A DNA stretch of 8,348 bases from RUG760 sp045642205 (GTDB taxonomy: Bacteria > Bacillota > Clostridia > Lachnospirales > Bianqueaceae): positions 1 through 8,348 of the forward strand of contig JAZUIK010000129.1 of NCBI GenBank assembly GCA_045642205.1. The letters run 5' to 3'. The notes beneath the pieces were generated by a model. The model saw nothing but the letters and a program-made list of their open reading frames with translations, did not search any database and had not been told where the DNA came from. A program made the position numbers and the translations under genes. Below, piece by piece: positions 1 to 6,445 of the stretch (positions are counted from its first letter, which is position 1; the number at the start of each line of letters is the position of its first letter).

Positions 1-347
1 TGCTTAACGGTCTCCTTACGCTTTTCCTCGGTCAGTTCGGGGAATACCAGACGAAAGACCTTACCGTCGTTGGTGGGGTTGATTCCCAGATCGGAGGTCT
101 GGATTGCCTTGGTGATAGCCTTCAGAAGAGAACCGTCCCAGGGCTGGATCACGATGACTCTGGGCTCGGGAACGGTAATATTACCTACCTGCTGCAGGGG
201 GGTCATTGATCCATAGTACTCGACTTCGATACGGTCCAGCACATGGGGATTTGCACGTCCGACACGGATGGCATTGAATTCGCTCTCCAGGTTTGCCAGA
301 GATTTTTCCATTTTGACTTTGCTGTCGTCGATCTTGTAGTTTGCCAT
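1..347 (-). CDS. frr: Ribosome recycling factor, N-terminal part (cut by window edge)
   Basis: Ribosome recycling factor works with EF-G in the cytoplasm to split the post-termination ribosome and release mRNA and tRNA. I translated the minus strand from the ATG at 347-345; it gives 115 uninterrupted codons beginning MANYKIDDSKVKMEKSL. The family hallmarks are visible: the helix ending in FNAIRVGRANP (about residues 24-34), the DRIEVEYYGSMTPLQQV strand region, VPEPRVIVIQPWD, and TSDLGINPTNDGKVFRL. The usual protein is about 185 residues, so roughly 70 C-terminal residues lie beyond base 1. The start is fixed by a perfect AAGGAGG at 354-360, seven bases upstream. It follows pyrH by 43 bp on the same strand with no terminator between them, the standard bacterial pyrH-frr arrangement, so it is almost certainly translated from the pyrH transcript. 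Confidence 0.97.
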   Translation of the reverse strand, partial: MANYKIDDSKVKMEKSLANLESEFNAIRVGRANPHVLDRIEVEYYGSMTPLQQVGNITVPEPRVIVIQPWDGSLLKAITKAIQTSDLGINPTNDGKVFRLVFPELTEEKRKETVK

Positions 348-390
348 GATAGGCCTCCTTCGATAGATATTTATTTCAGTTACGTCTTGA

Positions 391-1086
391 TCAGCTTAAG
401 GTAGTACCGATCTTTTCACCCTGTACGGCACGGCGAATGGAATTTGCCTCGTTCAGTCCGAAGAGGACTGCAGGCATCTTGTTCTCCATGCAGAAGGCAG
501 CAGCAGGAAGGTCGATGACCTTCAGGCACTGAGCGAGCATTTCCTGATAGGTCAGCTCGTCATACTTCTTGGCGTTGGGATTCTTCATGGGATCGCTGTC
601 ATAGACACCATCCACATTCTTTGCCATGAGCAGTACATCGCACTCGGTCTCTACGGCACGGAGCGCACAGCCCATGTCTGTGGAGAAGAAAGGATGTCCG
701 GTACCGCCGGAGAAGAAAACGACCTTGCCGTTTTCCAGGTCTCTGACTGCCTTGTCCTTGTTGAAGACTTCGGTGTACAGACCAATGGCATAGGGTGCAT
801 ATACGGAAGTATCCATTCCCATCGTGCGGAAGATCTCGGAAACATACAGGGCATTCATGACAGTGCCCAGCATACCGATCTGGTCAGCCTTGACACGATC
901 CATTCCCTCAGCGCTTCTTCCTCTCCAGAAGTTGCCACCGCCGATAACGATACCGATCTGAACTCCCAGATCCTTTGCTTCCTTGATCTGCTCTGCTACC
1001 TTGCGGGTAGTAGCCTCATCCAGTCCAAAGCCCTGAGGACCTGCGAGTGCTTCTCCACTCAATTTCAATAAGATTCTCTTATACAT
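391..1086 (-). CDS. pyrH: UMP kinase (uridylate kinase)
   Basis: PyrH phosphorylates UMP to UDP with ATP, an essential step of pyrimidine nucleotide synthesis; it is a cytoplasmic homohexamer of the amino-acid-kinase fold. The 231-residue product is about full length for the family (235-240). Visible motifs are KLSGEAL (8-14, phosphate binding), GGGNFWRG (49-56), the DQIGMLGTVMNAL helix from Asp68 (UMP site), SGGTGHPFFSTD (126-137) and KNVDGVYDSDP (156-166, nucleotide site). The ATG at 1086-1084 is preceded by an AAAGGGG ribosome binding site. A strong promoter and a leader stem-loop lie directly upstream, so the gene is transcribed independently of the mannosidase gene before it. frr follows after 43 bp. 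Unlike the common rpsB-tsf-pyrH-frr order, the gene upstream is a glycosidase, so rpsB-tsf must be elsewhere. Confidence 0.98.
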   Translation of the reverse strand: MYKRILLKLSGEALAGPQGFGLDEATTRKVAEQIKEAKDLGVQIGIVIGGGNFWRGRSAEGMDRVKADQIGMLGTVMNALYVSEIFRTMGMDTSVYAPYAIGLYTEVFNKDKAVRDLENGKVVFFSGGTGHPFFSTDMGCALRAVETECDVLLMAKNVDGVYDSDPMKNPNAKKYDELTYQEMLAQCLKVIDLPAAAFCMENKMPAVLFGLNEANSIRRAVQGEKIGTTLS

Positions 1087-1108
1087 ATGTGACCCCTTTG
1101 TTTTTTAT

Positions 1109-1137
1109 ATGGCGCTTTAGCTTTCCCAAAGCGCCAT
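1109..1137 (-). promoter_or_regulatory. Perfect stem-loop in the pyrH leader
   Basis: ATGGCGCTTT at 1109-1118 pairs perfectly with AAAGCGCCAT at 1128-1137 across a 9-nt loop, giving a 10-bp GC-containing stem. Neither strand has a T-run after the stem; on the minus strand it is followed by an A-rich stretch and then the pyrH ribosome binding site, so it is not a standard intrinsic terminator. The predicted transcription start is near 1145, so the hairpin begins about eight bases into the pyrH mRNA. A 5'-end stem-loop could protect the mRNA from decay or set expression level; this role is inferred. Confidence 0.6.
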
Positions 1138-1151
1138 CGTAAGGATAGTTC

Positions 1152-1180
1152 ATTGTACCATAAAAATCTGTCTCTGTCAT
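1152..1180 (-). promoter_or_regulatory. Sigma-A-type promoter for pyrH-frr
   Basis: Read on the minus strand, ATGACA (1180-1175, five of six matches to TTGACA) is followed by a 17-bp spacer and TACAAT (1157-1152, five of six matches to TATAAT). The -10 is preceded by TGG, an extended -10 element. The expected start is near 1145, giving a leader of about 60 nt that contains the stem-loop. The position, between the end of the mannosidase gene and pyrH, fits an independent housekeeping promoter. Confidence 0.7.
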
Positions 1181-1229
1181 TGGCAAAATCGAATCTCTGC
1201 CCTGACAGTCTGCTTCAGATATCCGCCGA

Positions 1230-4200
1230 TCAGAAACTCAGGCGAACCGTCTTGATCTCGAAAGCCTTGAAGTCCAGCGTCATCTTGACGCCGCTCTCCG
1301 TAGCAGTCAGCTCAATCTCTTCCTGTGCATTCTCCAGCATATCCGTCAGGACTGCCTTCTTCACAGGCAGATCGATGCAGATGGTGGTCTTGCCGGCAGA
1401 CTTCAAAGAGTCATACAGACGCAGGATCATATCGCTGCTTCCATCCTCTGCAGGCTTGACGGTATCCAGGATCACGCTGTTACCGGACAGTCTGAAAGCG
1501 GAGAAGTTCTCGCCCTTTCCTTCTGCGACTACCGGAGGAACATTCAGTGCCAGACCTTCCTTGACCACGTCAGAGGAAGAGAAGGGACCTTCAAAGGCAG
1601 TGAAAGCATAGGTGAAATTATGGACATGGTTGTCCGCTCTCATCTCGGGGCAGCTGGCTGCACGCAGCAAAGTCAGCTCCAGACGGTTGCCGTTAGCACT
1701 CATACCATACTTACTCTCGTTCAGGATAGCCGCACCGTGGCTTCCATCCACCAGAGCGGAATAACGATGGTTACAGACTTCGAAACGATCCTTGTCGTAG
1801 TTCTTGGAACGATGGACAGGTCTCTCTACATAACCAAACTGCATTTCATTGATAACGTTGTCTGCATAGACATCTACGGGGAATCCAACCTTCAAAAGGC
1901 GATGCAGTTCCTTCCAGTCAACGGTGGTACGGAACTCGACTCTCTTGGATCCCTGCTCCAGAACGATCTCCTGGGTATAGCAGCTCTCACCGATCTCACC
2001 GGAAACTTCCAAAACGGCTTCAGCGCCGCAGCACTTCTTGACAGAAACCTTGACGTTTCTTGCGCCGGGCAGAGGCTGATCGATATAGTTGGAATCGATA
2101 TCCCATGCATCGAACAGACGGGGAACATCCTTGTAGAACTGGAACTGGTTCATGTTGCCGGCTGCAAATTCACGTCCGGTCTCATCCAGAACAAAGGAGG
2201 TAACCTCACCCATCTGATTGACCTTCACGGTGATGACACCGTTGGTCAGAACATATTCCTCACCGCACTCGGTGACCTTTGCTTCCATAGCGTCTGCAAT
2301 GATAGCGTCTTCCAGGTTGACAGCACCGGCAGCAGGCAGATTGACCAGGACCTTGGTTCCGTCCTTCTTCTCTACCAGAGCCTTTCTCTCAAATCCAAGA
2401 GAGTTGAAGACCATCTGGCCCTCATCACCATCAGTGTAAGCACCGGTCAGAAGTTCGGTATGAGAAGCAGCCTCGTTGATGACAGCTTCCATTCTCTCTT
2501 CGGCTTCTGTGTAGATCTCAGCAATACCGGAACCGGGCAGGATGTCATGGAACTGATGCAGCAAGGTCTCCTTCCACAGACGATCCGCAGCCTCTAAGGG
2601 ATACTCTGCGTAGTCCTTGACCTTGGCGATGGCACCCCACATCTCCATTTCTCTAAGTCCAAGCTCAGCCTTACGGTTGTTGCGCTTTACATTTGCCTGA
2701 GAGGTATAGGTTCCTCTGTGAGCACTGAAATAGAGTTCTCCTCTGTAGGTATTCTTGGGGCCGCCCTTCTCCTCCATCTCTTCAAAGAAGGTCTGAGGAG
2801 CTGCATGCTTGATCTTTACGCCGCCTTCCAGGTCCTTCTGTCTGGCAACGAATTCAATGTAATCTCTGGTGGGGCCGCCGCCGCCGTCACCATATCCGTA
2901 GGGGAACAGGAAGGCTTCCAGATCTCTCTTCTGGGTACGGGTATTCCATACCTTATTGGCCTCTGTAGGATCGGTATAGTAGGTGTAGCTGGTGGGCAAA
3001 AATGCCTGGACCTTGGAACCGTCGATACCTTCCCAGGTGAAGTAATGATAGGGGAACTTGTCTCCTTCATTGTAGGACCAGAAGATCTTCTGGGTGACCA
3101 GATATTTTACACCGGCCCCCCTCAGGATCTGAGGCAGTGCACCGGTATAACCGAAGGTATCGGGGAGCCAGAGGGTCTGTGCATCCACACCGAACTCTTC
3201 CTTGTAATATTTCTTACCATGGACCAGCTGACGGATCAGTGCCTCACCGGAGGACATGTTAGTGTCGGGCTCGACCCACATAGCACCGTCGGCGATCCAT
3301 CTTCCGCCCTTGATGGCTTCCTTAATACGCTCAAAGAGCTCAGGATAATACTTGCGAGCCATCTCATAGGAAGCGGGCTGGCTCTGGATATACATATAGT
3401 CGGGATACTCTTCCAGAAGTCTAAGCTGTGCACCAAAGGTACGAGCGGTCTTTCTGTAGGTCTCCTGCATGGGCCACAGCCATGCAAGGTCCAGATGGGA
3501 GTTACCGATGGCATAGAACTGAGGCATGGTAGCGCCGTTCTTTGCTTCCATGACAGGTCTTAAGTTCTCTCTTGCCTTCTTGTAATCCGCGATACGACCT
3601 TCCAGATCCTGCTCAAAATCCACATCCAGAGTAAACTTCTCCAAAGCTTCAGCGACCTTGGAAGCACGAAGAGAATTCTCATCCAGCTGACCCAGCAGGG
3701 CATCCAGGGTCATAACATCCATGTAGAGCTGATAAGCATCCTCATTCCAGATACCATAGGTGCACACACCAAGGGTATCTCTGGCGCCATCGGTCTTAGG
3801 ATCCTGGAAACTTCCGGGAAGCACAGGACCGGTAGCACAGCCGCCTGCCTGGCCAAAGAAATGACCGGCATAGACCTCTACCAGAATGTCATATACATCG
3901 CCTTCCTTACCATTGGTGGTAATGAAGTTATCGACCATAAAGTGATGCTGTTCCTTGACCCAGTCGGCACGGTAGTTACCGAATGCCTTACCGTTAACAA
4001 AGACAGTGGACTCTCCGTCGGGATTGATATCCACAACGATGCGCTTACCCTCTGCTTCCTTAGGAAGAGTCACCTGGCCCTTCAGCCAGCCGTACTCATA
4101 CTTCTTACCCCAGGTATAGCCGGGTGCAACGGGCTTGAAATCTCCCTGCAGAGCTTCCTCTACAGACAGTTCATCCATCGTAGTGAACATAGACCAGTCG

Positions 4201-4289
4201 ATCGTTCCAAGAGGAAGATACAGGTCGGTTTTAATGGTACGGATCCAATGTCTTAAGCGGGCCGTCCATTCGGAATGCATGATAGCCAT
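1230..4289 (-). CDS. GH38 alpha-mannosidase, cytoplasmic type
   Basis: A glycoside hydrolase family 38 alpha-mannosidase that removes alpha-linked mannose with retention of configuration, using a bound divalent metal. The first ~250 residues form the accessory N-terminal domain. The catalytic domain contains SHLDLAW (264-270), with metal ligands His265 and Asp267; AMWVEPD (336-342); and WLPDTFGYTGALPQI (374-388), with Asp377 as the expected nucleophile and metal ligand. The helical part follows, with HRGTYTSQANVKRNNRKAE (524-542) and LLHQFHDILPGSGI (576-589), where His581 is the expected fourth ligand. A long beta-rich C-terminal domain completes the protein. The 1019-residue length, the GYGDGGGGPT segment near 464-474 and the lack of a signal peptide match the cytosolic MAN2C1/Ams1-like branch, so the substrate is probably imported oligosaccharide. 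The ATG at 4289 is preferred over the in-frame ATG at 4280 because AGGAGA lies five bases before it. The gene starts 45 bp after the membrane-lectin gene and has no clear promoter of its own. Confidence 0.95.
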   Translation of the reverse strand: MAIMHSEWTARLRHWIRTIKTDLYLPLGTIDWSMFTTMDELSVEEALQGDFKPVAPGYTWGKKYEYGWLKGQVTLPKEAEGKRIVVDINPDGESTVFVNGKAFGNYRADWVKEQHHFMVDNFITTNGKEGDVYDILVEVYAGHFFGQAGGCATGPVLPGSFQDPKTDGARDTLGVCTYGIWNEDAYQLYMDVMTLDALLGQLDENSLRASKVAEALEKFTLDVDFEQDLEGRIADYKKARENLRPVMEAKNGATMPQFYAIGNSHLDLAWLWPMQETYRKTARTFGAQLRLLEEYPDYMYIQSQPASYEMARKYYPELFERIKEAIKGGRWIADGAMWVEPDTNMSSGEALIRQLVHGKKYYKEEFGVDAQTLWLPDTFGYTGALPQILRGAGVKYLVTQKIFWSYNEGDKFPYHYFTWEGIDGSKVQAFLPTSYTYYTDPTEANKVWNTRTQKRDLEAFLFPYGYGDGGGGPTRDYIEFVARQKDLEGGVKIKHAAPQTFFEEMEEKGGPKNTYRGELYFSAHRGTYTSQANVKRNNRKAELGLREMEMWGAIAKVKDYAEYPLEAADRLWKETLLHQFHDILPGSGIAEIYTEAEERMEAVINEAASHTELLTGAYTDGDEGQMVFNSLGFERKALVEKKDGTKVLVNLPAAGAVNLEDAIIADAMEAKVTECGEEYVLTNGVITVKVNQMGEVTSFVLDETGREFAAGNMNQFQFYKDVPRLFDAWDIDSNYIDQPLPGARNVKVSVKKCCGAEAVLEVSGEIGESCYTQEIVLEQGSKRVEFRTTVDWKELHRLLKVGFPVDVYADNVINEMQFGYVERPVHRSKNYDKDRFEVCNHRYSALVDGSHGAAILNESKYGMSANGNRLELTLLRAASCPEMRADNHVHNFTYAFTAFEGPFSSSDVVKEGLALNVPPVVAEGKGENFSAFRLSGNSVILDTVKPAEDGSSDMILRLYDSLKSAGKTTICIDLPVKKAVLTDMLENAQEEIELTATESGVKMTLDFKAFEIKTVRLSF

Positions 4290-4334
4290 ACGTTCTCCTA
4301 TCTGCTTTCAGTGCAATAGATTGATTTATATATC

Positions 4335-5726
4335 TTACTGAGGGAGCTTGCCCGAAGGGCGCTCGAACTCTACAAGATAACCAAGGGAATTGTTGTTCAG
4401 CAGTTCATTCAGGGCATTTCTCTGATCATTCTCGGTCCATTCACCGTCGATATTCCAGATACAGAGCTTATCCTCCACGGTGCCATCCAGATCCGCACCA
4501 CTGGGTTCGTCCTTGAACCACTTCGCATAGTCGAAGGTTTCGCCGGTAACCCACTTCCATGTGCCACCTTCGCTGTAGCCGCCCAACCATACATAGGTAA
4601 GGCCGGAACCATTCAGTACAGAGACCGCCTGCTGCATTTCTTCTGCAGAAGTGATGCAGGCAAGATGTCCACCCAGTTCCTCTGCTGCAGTCTTTGCTGC
4701 TTCCCAGGACTTGACTTCACTGTACACTTTATATTCATGGATCGTATAGGCAACCAGAGAGACCTCAGGGCGTACCTTCTGGAAAGCCTCTGCTGCTTCT
4801 GCTGTTACCTCCGTATCCACGATATTGACTGTCTTAAGGGACATGATGCCGTACAAAGGCGTCAGATCCGTTACGGGCATATTGCGGATGACCAGGACCT
4901 CCAGGTTGGTCAGAGATGCCAAAGGAGACAGGTCTGTCAAAGTACCGTTGGTAACATACAGTTCCTTCAATCCCGTGACATTTTCGATTCCTTCCAGAGA
5001 ATCTACCGGTGTTTCAGAAAGATCCACGCTGGTGGCAAATGCATCGATGGTTACGCCGCAGGGAAGGACGACCGGTTTGGGAGCTTCACCGCTTGGTCTG
5101 TTCCCCTGATTTTCTTGATCGTTATTACCACGGTCCACATGGGTGCCCGAGGAGTCTTCATCCTCGTCCTCATCCTCATCGTCAACATCTCTGGTAACCG
5201 TCGTATTCTCCTTATGATCACCGAACTTGGGTGTTTCCAGAACTCCTACAAATACCAGGACCAGATATACAAGGATCGCCAGTAAGACTACCACCATAAA
5301 TCCCAGGAAGAACGGCCAGAACATGCCCTTCTTCTTTGGTTCATCATCGTCATCATCTTCCAGCTGCTGCAGATGCTGCAGCTTCTGGTTAGCTGCCTGC
5401 TGATAGTTCATCTGCTGAGGCTGCTGATAATAGAGCTGCTGCGGCTGAGCCGCATAGGGCTGCTGCGGCTGTTGATTAAAATGAGCCGCATTCGAAACCT
5501 GCTGATTCTGAACATAAGGATAGGCAGGCTCCTTCTTAAAAGCTGCCTCACTCAGATCACTCTTCATCCAGGAGTCCAGAGGCTCCTCAGAATTCTTCCA
5601 GGAGGGTTCGGGCTTATATTCCTGGTCCTGCTGATACTCATTGGCGCTCTGCTGAACAGGGCTGCCGCAGAACAGGCAAAACTTTGCATTATCGTTGATC
5701 TCATTTCCACAACGAGGACAGATCAT
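4335..5726 (-). CDS. Zinc-ribbon, single-pass membrane protein with LRR and C-type-lectin-like domain
   Basis: The exact function is unknown; the architecture is clear. Residues 1-22 are a zinc ribbon (Cys3, Cys6, Cys17, Cys20). Residues 84-121 are a Q/P/Y-rich low-complexity linker ending in an acidic DDDDD cluster and KKK. Residues 134-163 form one very hydrophobic transmembrane helix. Residues 180-191 are an Asp/Glu run, about 220-305 contain roughly three 22-residue leucine-rich repeats (DLSPLASLTNLEVL type), and 331-456 resemble a C-type-lectin domain (VWLGG, DEPSG, LCIWNIDGEWTEND). The basic KKK before the helix suggests the zinc ribbon is cytoplasmic and the LRR/lectin part is outside. 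The canonical EPN calcium/sugar motif is EPS here, and only two cysteines (357, 422) lie in the lectin region, so sugar binding is possible but unproven. The ribosome binding site (GGAAAGGATGG) is modest. A TTGACA promoter lies upstream and the mannosidase gene follows 45 bp downstream. Confidence 0.88.
   Translation of the reverse strand: MICPRCGNEINDNAKFCLFCGSPVQQSANEYQQDQEYKPEPSWKNSEEPLDSWMKSDLSEAAFKKEPAYPYVQNQQVSNAAHFNQQPQQPYAAQPQQLYYQQPQQMNYQQAANQKLQHLQQLEDDDDDEPKKKGMFWPFFLGFMVVVLLAILVYLVLVFVGVLETPKFGDHKENTTVTRDVDDEDEDEDEDSSGTHVDRGNNDQENQGNRPSGEAPKPVVLPCGVTIDAFATSVDLSETPVDSLEGIENVTGLKELYVTNGTLTDLSPLASLTNLEVLVIRNMPVTDLTPLYGIMSLKTVNIVDTEVTAEAAEAFQKVRPEVSLVAYTIHEYKVYSEVKSWEAAKTAAEELGGHLACITSAEEMQQAVSVLNGSGLTYVWLGGYSEGGTWKWVTGETFDYAKWFKDEPSGADLDGTVEDKLCIWNIDGEWTENDQRNALNELLNNNSLGYLVEFERPSGKLPQ
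4344..4364 (-). other. Stem-loop at the 3' end of the membrane-lectin gene
   Basis: GAGC and GCCC (4344-4347, 4350-4353) pair with GGGC and GCTC (4357-4364) around a three-base loop, with a two-base bulge. The structure lies within the last codons of the 4335-5726 gene, seven bases before its stop codon on the minus strand. No T-run follows, so full termination is unlikely. It could slow or protect the transcript between this gene and the mannosidase gene. It may also be chance, because it lies inside coding sequence. Confidence 0.35.
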
Positions 5727-5759
5727 ATCTCATTACCATCCTTTCCAAAATATCAATTC

Positions 5760-5788
5760 ATCTTAACAAAGCCATGAGAGATTGTCAA
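5760..5788 (-). promoter_or_regulatory. Sigma-A-type promoter for the membrane-lectin/mannosidase pair
   Basis: On the minus strand, a perfect TTGACA (5788-5783) is followed by a 17-bp spacer and TAAGAT (5765-5760, four of six matches), with TGT just before it as an extended -10. The expected start is near 5753, giving a leader of about 27 nt to the ATG at 5726. The promoter lies in the 115-bp gap after the lipoprotein gene, so the downstream pair can be expressed without read-through. Confidence 0.7.
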
Positions 5789-5824
5789 TTTCGCATGCCG
5801 CTTTCATCATCTGATCTTATTCCT

Positions 5825-5865
5825 GATCATCTGATCCAGGATCAGTTGATCTCATCCAGGATCAG
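5825..5865. repeat. GATC-rich imperfect palindrome and 12-bp direct repeat
   Basis: Bases 5825-5851 form an imperfect palindrome: GATCA and CTGATCC (5825-5829, 5831-5837) match GGATCAG and TGATC (5839-5845, 5847-5851), with one mismatch and a single central base. A 12-bp direct repeat, ATCCAGGATCAG, occurs at 5834-5845 and 5854-5865. The lipoprotein stop codon (5842-5844) lies inside the structure, so the last coding bases appear duplicated just beyond the stop. Seven GATC tetramers fall between about 5813 and 5872. No T-run follows on the minus strand. It may be a factor-dependent stop, an mRNA 3'-end structure, or the trace of a small local duplication. Confidence 0.55.
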
Positions 5866-6288
5866 GTAGATCGTATAGGATGCATCACAGATACCCGTAT
5901 CATACATGACTGCCTTTTCACCGACTTTCAGAAGAAAGTTTCCCTTTTTGCCGGTTTCCTTAATGAATTCCTCGGTCTTGGCATCATAGATATAGACAAT
6001 ATAATGGGGATCATAAGCGACCATGATCACCTGATCGGTGATACTCTTCACATAGACATCCGATTCAATGTTTTCTCCCTTTTTCAGAAGAACCGTCTCA
6101 TATTCAGGTGCTTTCTTTTCCTCAACGACGCTGTCTTCCTCTTCATCCTCAGGCATATAGATTTCCCAACTGCTTTCGAACACGGAATAATAGCGGATCA
6201 CCGCTGTCAGATCCTTTTTCCCGCTGCCGCAGGCTGTCACAGAAAGCAGCAGACAGACGATCAGTCCCAAACATAATAATCTTTTCAT
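5842..6288 (-). CDS. Small predicted lipoprotein, function unknown
   Basis: A 148-residue protein with a lipoprotein signal: MKRLL, a hydrophobic stretch, then the lipobox SVTAC with Cys20 as the expected acylated residue, followed by GSGKKDL. The mature part is about 129 residues, so it should be anchored on the outer face of the cell membrane. It has an acidic patch at residues 47-57 (EDEEEDSVVEE) and otherwise alternates beta-like strands such as VIMVAYDPHYIVYIYD and FLLKVGEKAVMYDTG. I recognise no catalytic motif or named family. The start is supported by a perfect AAGGAGG at 6296-6302, seven bases upstream. It has its own promoter in the divergent region and ends in a GATC-rich repeat. 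The membrane-lectin gene follows 115 bp downstream on the same strand, so the two may share a surface role, but nothing shows this directly. Confidence 0.85.
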   Translation of the reverse strand: MKRLLCLGLIVCLLLSVTACGSGKKDLTAVIRYYSVFESSWEIYMPEDEEEDSVVEEKKAPEYETVLLKKGENIESDVYVKSITDQVIMVAYDPHYIVYIYDAKTEEFIKETGKKGNFLLKVGEKAVMYDTGICDASYTIYLILDEIN

Positions 6289-6346
6289 CTCACTACCTCC
6301 TTAATAAAGATATTACCAAAAATGCATTCTCTTGGTTGTAAAAATC

Positions 6347-6375
6347 AGTATAATGAAAATATCATTGCGAATCAA
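6347..6375 (-). promoter_or_regulatory. Promoter for the lipoprotein gene
   Basis: On the minus strand, TTGATT (6375-6370, four of six matches) is followed by a 17-bp spacer and TATACT (6352-6347, five of six matches). The expected start is near 6340, giving a leader of about 52 nt. The -35 is part of the left arm of the inverted repeat at 6369-6389, so a protein bound there could block this promoter. Confidence 0.6.
6349..6354 (+). promoter_or_regulatory. Candidate -10 element for the plus-strand gene
   Basis: A perfect TATAAT on the plus strand, overlapping the -10 of the divergent promoter. No acceptable -35 lies 16-19 bp upstream (ATTCTC at 17 bp) and there is no extended TG, so the promoter would be weak or need an activator. 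The start would be near 6361, leaving a leader of about 85 nt that carries both inverted repeats. Confidence 0.35.
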
Positions 6376-6389
6376 TGAATAGTTGATTC
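6369..6389. promoter_or_regulatory. Perfect inverted repeat, candidate operator
   Basis: GAATCAA (6369-6375) and TTGATTC (6383-6389) are exact inverted copies with a 7-bp spacer. The repeat sits between divergent genes. It overlaps the -35 of the lipoprotein promoter and lies just downstream of the candidate plus-strand start. This is the size and position expected of a dimeric regulator site. No regulator gene is present in the window, and the motif is not one I can assign to a family. Confidence 0.5.
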
Positions 6390-6413
6390 ACAATTCGTAA
6401 ATAAATTATGAGC

Positions 6414-6431
6414 AGATTTCTGATCAAATCT
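6414..6431 (+). repeat. Short inverted repeat just before the ribosome binding site
   Basis: AGATTT (6414-6419) and AAATCT (6426-6431) are exact inverted copies around CTGATC. The repeat ends three bases before the GGAGGA ribosome binding site of the 633-residue gene. The AT-rich 6-bp stem would be weak as RNA; it could be a second protein site or chance. Confidence 0.3.
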
Positions 6432-6445
6432 TTCGGAGGAATACA

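Noticed and set aside
1109..1137. Reading the pyrH leader hairpin as an intrinsic terminator of the mannosidase gene
   Set aside because: No T-run follows the stem on the minus strand, and the hairpin lies downstream of a good pyrH promoter.
1117..1137. A six-codon leader peptide (ATG GCG CTT TGG GAA AGC TAA on the minus strand) in the pyrH leader
   Set aside because: It has no ribosome binding site and sits inside the stem; its composition does not suggest an attenuation peptide.
1620..2597. A 325-codon open frame on the plus strand inside the mannosidase gene
   Set aside because: It lies fully antisense to a GH38 gene with all catalytic motifs, has no ribosome binding site or family resemblance, and reflects codon bias of the true gene.
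4665..5285. A 206-codon plus-strand frame opposite the membrane-lectin gene, cysteine-rich
   Set aside because: It is antisense to a protein with clear zinc-ribbon, membrane and lectin features, and no start signal precedes it.
5364..5477. The CTG/CAG-rich stretch as a possible CRISPR-like or satellite repeat
   Set aside because: It is in-frame coding for a Q-rich linker with irregular spacing and no spacer structure.
6322..6378. An 18-codon plus-strand frame in the divergent intergenic region
   Set aside because: No ribosome binding site precedes it and it overlaps both promoter elements; kept only as a repeat observation.
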